Shown here piece by piece: positions 60,089 through 64,000 of a stretch of DNA of 64,000 bases (the first letter of the stretch is position 1; the number at the start of each line of letters is the position of its first letter). Under the pieces are notes generated by a model. The model saw only the letters and a list, made by a program, of their open reading frames with translations. It was not told where the DNA came from and did no database searches. A program made the translations under genes and the position numbers. The stretch is from Streptomyces aquilus. Lineage in GTDB: Bacteria > Actinomycetota > Actinomycetes > Streptomycetales > Streptomycetaceae. Where the stretch lies: NCBI RefSeq assembly GCF_003955715.1, contig NZ_CP034463.1, positions 8,990,001 to 9,054,000 on the forward strand, read 5' to 3'.

Positions 60089-61534
60089 CTAACGTTCGTG
60101 TTCCACGAGCTCCTTCGGCCGTTCGTGGGCGGTCAGGGTGTGCAGCCTGGCCTGGTCCAGGGGCTCGTGGACCTCGATGTACTCGCCGTGCGGGAGGCGC
60201 TTGATCACGCCCGTTTCGCGGCCGTGCAACACCAGTTCCCTGTCGCGGAGTTGCAGGCCCAGGCAGATGCGCCGGGTGACGACGAAGACCGCCGCCGGGA
60301 CGGCGAACACCCCGACCCGCACCACCCAGGTGACCGTGTTGATCGACAGGTGGAGGCGGGTCGCCACGAGGTCGTTGCCGCCGCCTGCCAGCAGGATCAG
60401 ATACAGACTGATCCAGGCCGCGCCGATCGCGGTGCGGACCGGGCGGTTGCGGGGGCGGTCCAGGAGATGGTGCTCGCGCCGGTCGCCGGTGACCCTGGCC
60501 TCCACGAACGGGTAGACGCCGATGAACACCAGCAGCAACGGGAACACCAGGATCGGGATCAGGACGCCCAGCACGAGCGTGTGCCCCCACAGGGTGATCT
60601 CCCAGCCCGGCATGATCCGCACCAGCCCCTCGGCGAAGCCCAGGTACCAGTCCGGCTGGGCGCCCGTGGAGACCTGGTCGGCGCGGAAGGGACCGTACTG
60701 CCACACGGGGTTGATGCTCGCCATCGCCGCGATCAGGGTGAGGACGCCGAACACCAGGAAGAAGAAGCCGCCCGCCTTCGCGAGGTACACCGGCAGGAAC
60801 GGGGCGCCCACGACGTTGCGTTCGGTCCGGCCGGGGCCCGCGAACTGGGTGTGCTTGTGGTACACGACGAGGAGGACATGGGCCACGACGAGGGCCGCCA
60901 TGATGCCCGGGATCACCAGGATGTGCAGCGAGTAGAAGCGGGCCACGATGTCGTTCCCGGGGAACTCGCCGCCCAGCAGGAACATCGACAGATACGTCCC
61001 CACGACCGGCACCGCCAGCAGCGCCCCGTTGACGAACCGCAGCCCCGTGCCCGACAGCAGGTCGTCCGGCAGCGAGTAGCCGAAGAGGCCCTCGAACAGC
61101 CCGAGGAACAACAGGGTCCAGCCGAACACCCAGTTGACCTCCCGCGGCTTGCGGAACGAACCGGTGAAGAAGTGCCGCATCATGTGCGTCAGCATCCCGG
61201 CCACGAACACCAGCGCCGACCAGTGGTGCAGCTGCCGGATCAGCAGCCCGCCGCGCACGTCGAAGCTGATCTCCAGCGTGGAGGCGTACGCCTCGGACAT
61301 CCGCACCCCGTTGAGCGGGACGTAACCGCCGTGGTACGTCACCTCGTTCATCGAGGGATGGAAGAACAGCGTCAGCCACACCCCGCTGAGGACGAGCACG
61401 ACGAAGCTGTAGAAGCAGATCTCGCCGAGCAGGAACGACCAGTGGTCCGGGAAGACCTTGCGCAGATAGCGCCGGCCGAGGGAGTGGATGCCGAGCCGGC
61501 CGTCGAACCAGTCGGCGATCCGCTCCCCGCTCAT
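60089..61534 (-). CDS. qcrB: Orphan cytochrome bc1 subunit b (QcrB-like)
   Basis: 481 aa with about nine membrane spans. The b-type haem histidines are in IRQLHHWSALVFVAGMLTHMMRHFF and YSLHILVIPGIMAALVVAHVLLVVYH. The quinol-site region is NPVWQYGPF...QPDWYLGFAEGLVRIMPGWE. Actinobacterial respiratory QcrB is normally encoded with QcrC and QcrA; neither is here. It starts inside the stop of the ECF41 gene (ATGA overlap), so it is translationally coupled to that sigma factor. It may form an alternative quinol-oxidising membrane unit. It is a paralogue rather than the main respiratory copy, by context. Confidence 0.88.
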   Translation of the reverse strand: MSGERIADWFDGRLGIHSLGRRYLRKVFPDHWSFLLGEICFYSFVVLVLSGVWLTLFFHPSMNEVTYHGGYVPLNGVRMSEAYASTLEISFDVRGGLLIRQLHHWSALVFVAGMLTHMMRHFFTGSFRKPREVNWVFGWTLLFLGLFEGLFGYSLPDDLLSGTGLRFVNGALLAVPVVGTYLSMFLLGGEFPGNDIVARFYSLHILVIPGIMAALVVAHVLLVVYHKHTQFAGPGRTERNVVGAPFLPVYLAKAGGFFFLVFGVLTLIAAMASINPVWQYGPFRADQVSTGAQPDWYLGFAEGLVRIMPGWEITLWGHTLVLGVLIPILVFPLLLVFIGVYPFVEARVTGDRREHHLLDRPRNRPVRTAIGAAWISLYLILLAGGGNDLVATRLHLSINTVTWVVRVGVFAVPAAVFVVTRRICLGLQLRDRELVLHGRETGVIKRLPHGEYIEVHEPLDQARLHTLTAHERPKELVEHER

Positions 61535-62454
61535 CGCTCCCCCCGCTCGACGTGCCCGAGCTTGTCGGGGTTGGCGACGATGTAGATGTCGGACACCCGG
61601 TCGCCCTCGGGCGTGAGGTCCATGACCATCACCGCGTACGGCGCCCCGCCCTCGAACAGCACGGCCGCCGCGTCGCCGTTGGCCTGCCGGTAGCGCAGCT
61701 CCAGGTCGAGCGAGGCACCGCGGGAGCGGAACCCGTCGATGAGACGCGCGACCTTGTCCCGGCCGCGCACCGGGCGCGACCCCGCCCCCCGGCGATTGCC
61801 GCCGCCGTCCGTCCACACCGTCACGTCCGGGGCGAGGATCTCCATCAGCGCGCCGATGTCCCCGCCGAGCGCGGCCTCCACGAACCGCTCGGTCGCCTCC
61901 CGCCGCACCCGGGGATGCGCCTCGTACAGCGGCCGCCGGGCATGCACGTGGTCGCGGGCCCGGTGCGCCACCTGCCGTACCGCCGCCGGGGTGCGGTCGA
62001 GGATCTCCGCGATCTCGGTGTGCGGGTACCCGAACACCTCGTGCAGCACGAACACCGCGCGTTCCAGCGGGGTCAGCGACTCCAGGACCACCAGCAGCGC
62101 CAGGGAGACCGACTCGGCGCGCATCGCGGGGTCGTCGGCGGTGTCGTCCGCGACCAGTGGCTCCGGCAGCCACGGGCCGACGTACGTCTCGCGCCGCCGG
62201 TTGATCGCGGCACGTCGGCCGAGGGCGTGGTTCACGGCGATACGGACGAGATAGGCGCGCGGGTTGGCGATCCCGTCCAGGGGCGAGTCGGTGATCCGGC
62301 GCCGGGCCGTCCAGGACAGCCAGGTCTCCTGCAAGACGTCCTCGGTGTCGGCGACGCTGCCCAGCATGTTGTAGACGATGCCGAACAGCAGCTCACGATG
62401 GCCGACGAAGACGTCCGTCGCCTCGTCGGCCTCGGGAAAACGAATCTTGGACAT
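61531..62454 (-). CDS. sigJ: ECF41-type sigma factor (SigJ-like) with SnoaL C-terminal domain
   Basis: 307 aa. Sigma region 2 is FVGHRELLFGIVYNMLGSVADTEDVLQETWLSW; region 4 is ESLTPLERAVFVLHEVFGYPHTEIAEILDRTPAAVRQVAHRARDHV. The fused SnoaL-like C-terminal domain and the hallmarks WLPEP, DGGG and NPDKL identify ECF41. In this group the C-terminal domain, rather than a separate anti-sigma factor, controls activity (established). It is transcribed before the coupled cytochrome b gene. An ECF41-type promoter (TGTCACA-N17-CCTC) lies upstream, so autoregulation is likely. Confidence 0.93.
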   Translation of the reverse strand: MSKIRFPEADEATDVFVGHRELLFGIVYNMLGSVADTEDVLQETWLSWTARRRITDSPLDGIANPRAYLVRIAVNHALGRRAAINRRRETYVGPWLPEPLVADDTADDPAMRAESVSLALLVVLESLTPLERAVFVLHEVFGYPHTEIAEILDRTPAAVRQVAHRARDHVHARRPLYEAHPRVRREATERFVEAALGGDIGALMEILAPDVTVWTDGGGNRRGAGSRPVRGRDKVARLIDGFRSRGASLDLELRYRQANGDAAAVLFEGGAPYAVMVMDLTPEGDRVSDIYIVANPDKLGHVERGER

Positions 62455-62486
62455 GCGTGGGCCTCCCGGTACGCGCTCACTACTGC

Positions 62487-62514
62487 GAGGGCTTCCGGAG
62501 GCGCGAATGTGACA
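62487..62514 (-). promoter_or_regulatory. ECF41-type promoter of the sigJ-qcrB operon
   Basis: On the minus strand TGTCACA (62514-62508), 17 nt, CCTC (62490-62487). The -35 equals the published ECF41 -35 TGTCACA; the published -10 is CGTC, one base different. The predicted leader is about 25 nt to the ATG at 62454. Confidence 0.7.
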
Positions 62515-62558
62515 TCGGACGGCCTGAATGTGACGTGTGCCTCACCGGGAGGGCGCGG

Positions 62559-62586
62559 TGTCACACCGCCGCGACACCCCGGCCTC
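62559..62586 (+). promoter_or_regulatory. ECF41-type promoter of the hemerythrin gene
   Basis: TGTCACA (62559-62565), 17 nt, CCTC (62583-62586), the same architecture as the divergent sigJ promoter. It places the hemerythrin gene at 62627 in the same predicted regulon. Confidence 0.65.
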
Positions 62587-62626
62587 TTGACCGCGAGTCC
62601 GCATCCGTGGGCCCTGAGGAGGACCG

Positions 62627-63238
62627 GTGACCATCGACTTCACCGCCATGTACGCGTCCCACGACGCCTTCCGCCGCGATCTGGCCCGGCTGGCCGACGC
62701 CGTCGCCGAGGGACGGGCCGGCACCCCCGCGGTCCGGACCGGCTGGCAGAACTTCCAGCACCAGCTGCACGTCCACCACACCGCCGAGGACGCCGGGCTG
62801 TGGCCGCGCGTCAGGGAGCGGGTCGCCGGGCGGCCGCGCGAGCTCGCGCTGCTCGACGCGATGGAGGACGAGCACTCCCGCATCGATCCCCTGCTGGCCG
62901 CCGTCGACACCGCGCTGGCCGACCGCGCCCCCGAACTCGGCGATCTGGTCCGGGCGTTGACCGCGACCCTGGACGACCATCTCAAGCACGAGGAGGACGA
63001 TGCCCTGCCCCTGATCCAGGACGTCCTGACGGACGCCGACTGGGGCGCCTTCATCGGCCGCATCCGGGAGACCCAAGGGGTGCGCGGCGCCGCGGTGTTC
63101 GTGCCGTGGGTCGTCGACGGCGCCCCGCCCGCCGACCGTGCCAGGTTCCTCGGCAGCATGCCGCCGCCGGTCCGCGTCCTCAACCGCCTGTTCTGGCAGG
63201 CCGGTTACCGGCGCAAGGGGTTGTGGGCGCACGGCTGA
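62627..63238 (+). CDS. Hemerythrin-domain protein
   Basis: 203 aa. The four-helix HHE fold has di-iron ligands in YASHDAFRRDL (His), LHVHHTAEDAGLWP (HHxxE), MEDEHSRIDPLL (EH..) and DDHLKHEEDDALP (HxxxE). The C-terminal ~50 residues are a helical tail. The probable role is oxygen, NO or peroxide sensing or iron handling in the cytoplasm. GTG start with GAGGAGGA upstream. It is divergent from, and probably controlled by, the ECF41 sigma factor; an iron-redox protein beside a cytochrome b suggests a shared redox response. Confidence 0.88.
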   Translation: MTIDFTAMYASHDAFRRDLARLADAVAEGRAGTPAVRTGWQNFQHQLHVHHTAEDAGLWPRVRERVAGRPRELALLDAMEDEHSRIDPLLAAVDTALADRAPELGDLVRALTATLDDHLKHEEDDALPLIQDVLTDADWGAFIGRIRETQGVRGAAVFVPWVVDGAPPADRARFLGSMPPPVRVLNRLFWQAGYRRKGLWAHG

Positions 63239-63258
63239 GGGCCAGGGCAGGGGCTGGT

Positions 63259-63981
63259 TCAGGTCGCGTCGTGGAAGACCAGGCCCAGGGTGTGCCGGTG
63301 GCCGGAGCGGACCGTGCTCACGCCGTGCCGCATCGCACCGGCGGACCAGCCGCGGCGGGTGCGCACCGGGTGGTCCCGGGTGGTGAAGACCAGCCCGTGG
63401 CCCTGCCGCAGCACGGTCGACATGCCCCGGGACTGCGCCCTGGGCCGCTGCTCCACCATCAGGAACTCGCCGCCCGTGTAGTCCGTGCCGTACACGTCGA
63501 GCCCGACGACGACCTGGAGCGGGAAGACCAGCTCGCCGAACACGTCCCGGTGCAGGGCGTTCCAGTCGCCCGTCCCGTACCGCAGCAGGATCTGCGCCGA
63601 CCGGTCCTGCCCGGCCGCGTGGCAGCGCTCCAGCCACTCCGCGAGGGAGTCGGGCCAGGGCGCCGGACGGCCGAGGCGGGCCGCCCAGTCGCGGGCGACC
63701 GGCAGCAGGCGCGGGTAGAGCGCGGCCCGCAGCGCGGCCACCGGGGCGGGCAGGTCGTGGGTGAAGTACCGGTACTGGCCGGAGCCGAAGCGGTGCCGGG
63801 CCAGGTCGACGGTCGTACGGAACAGTTCCGGCTTCTCGTACAGGGCCGTCAGGTCACGGCACTCGGCGGGCGTCAGCAACGGCCCCGTGGGCGCGCTGCC
63901 GTACTCGTCCAGCTCCGCGGCGAGCGCGTCCCAGTCGGTCCCGGCGACCCGCTGGCGGGCCTGGTTCAGGGTGAGGGTCAT
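63259..63981 (-). CDS. 2-oxoglutarate/Fe(II) oxygenase
   Basis: 240 aa with a double-stranded beta-helix oxygenase fold. The iron ligands are NALHRDVFGE (HxD) and AMRHGVSTVRSG (distal His); the Arg in GHRHTLGL binds 2OG. A Tyr-rich N-terminal part (GSGQYRYFTHDLPAPVAALR) is typical of actinobacterial proteins annotated simply as 2OG-Fe(II) oxygenases. The substrate is unknown; prolyl-hydroxylase-like or nucleic-acid-repair activity cannot be told apart here. GGGAGGA precedes the ATG. It converges on the hemerythrin gene. Confidence 0.87.
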   Translation of the reverse strand: MTLTLNQARQRVAGTDWDALAAELDEYGSAPTGPLLTPAECRDLTALYEKPELFRTTVDLARHRFGSGQYRYFTHDLPAPVAALRAALYPRLLPVARDWAARLGRPAPWPDSLAEWLERCHAAGQDRSAQILLRYGTGDWNALHRDVFGELVFPLQVVVGLDVYGTDYTGGEFLMVEQRPRAQSRGMSTVLRQGHGLVFTTRDHPVRTRRGWSAGAMRHGVSTVRSGHRHTLGLVFHDAT

Positions 63982-64000
63982 GAGGGTCCTCCCGTCAGAC

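Overview
The window is high-GC actinobacterial DNA, almost certainly a Streptomyces chromosome. Third codon positions are strongly G/C, GTG starts are common, and GTGA/ATGA stop-start overlaps are frequent. It also carries a conservon (roadblock/DUF742/GTPase/P450), an accessory EF-Tu, a perfect CebR operator before a cellulase, and several -10 boxes (TAGGGT, TAGAAT) lying 6-7 nt before the start codon, which implies leaderless mRNAs. There is no phage, plasmid or CRISPR structure. It reads as a chromosomal region with many small regulator-target modules.

Layout, left: a small XRE regulator overlaps a protein with an N-terminal HTH and a degenerate family-B DNA polymerase-like C-terminus, reminiscent of telomere-associated Tap proteins (94-1952). 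Then come an SDR, a HAD phosphatase, an HhH-PHP protein, a secreted GH16 beta-glucanase, a TauE-type permease and a VanZ-like protein (1959-8061). A six-gene Mrp-type antiporter operon follows (8280-12005), then a DUF4230 protein and a P450. A translation/nucleotide island comprises a TetM/OtrA-like ribosome-protection GTPase, a PRPP synthetase paralogue and an extra EF-Tu (14012-18270). Next are a STAS anti-anti-sigma factor and a MarR-controlled aldehyde/alcohol dehydrogenase pair with two clear operators.

Centre: an oxidoreductase/GlxA-type regulator pair, a lipoprotein, a TetR-DUF1304 operon with twin operators, a GNAT, then the conservon (26672-31014) ending in a P450 that lacks the ExxR motif. 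It faces a large isoprenoid-synthase-like protein with a DDxxD motif, across an 18-bp-stem terminator. After that come an amidohydrolase/APC permease unit with a divergent TetR, a VOC protein, DUF4235, a glutathionyl-hydroquinone reductase, a CDF efflux protein, a two-gene block bracketed by tandem-repeat arrays (22 bp and 29 bp periods), LysE, a P450-ferredoxin pair, and a TetR with twin perfect palindromes.

Right: small metabolic genes (DUF1348, flavoprotein, AKR, PhyH with a divergent AraC). A single polypeptide follows that joins sigma-factor-like helices, a zinc-finger anti-sigma motif, one membrane span, a ricin-type lectin and a Gly/Tyr-rich tail. Then an ArsB/NhaD-type transporter that seems to start at CTG, a lipoprotein, and a Ser/Thr kinase containing a 177-bp palindromic MITE inserted in frame. 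An ECF sigma factor and a PAS/GAF/SpoIIE/HATPase phosphatase follow, then a CebR-controlled GH9 cellulase. The window closes with an ECF41 sigma factor translationally coupled to an orphan QcrB cytochrome b, a hemerythrin gene driven by a matching divergent ECF41-type promoter, and a 2OG-Fe(II) oxygenase.
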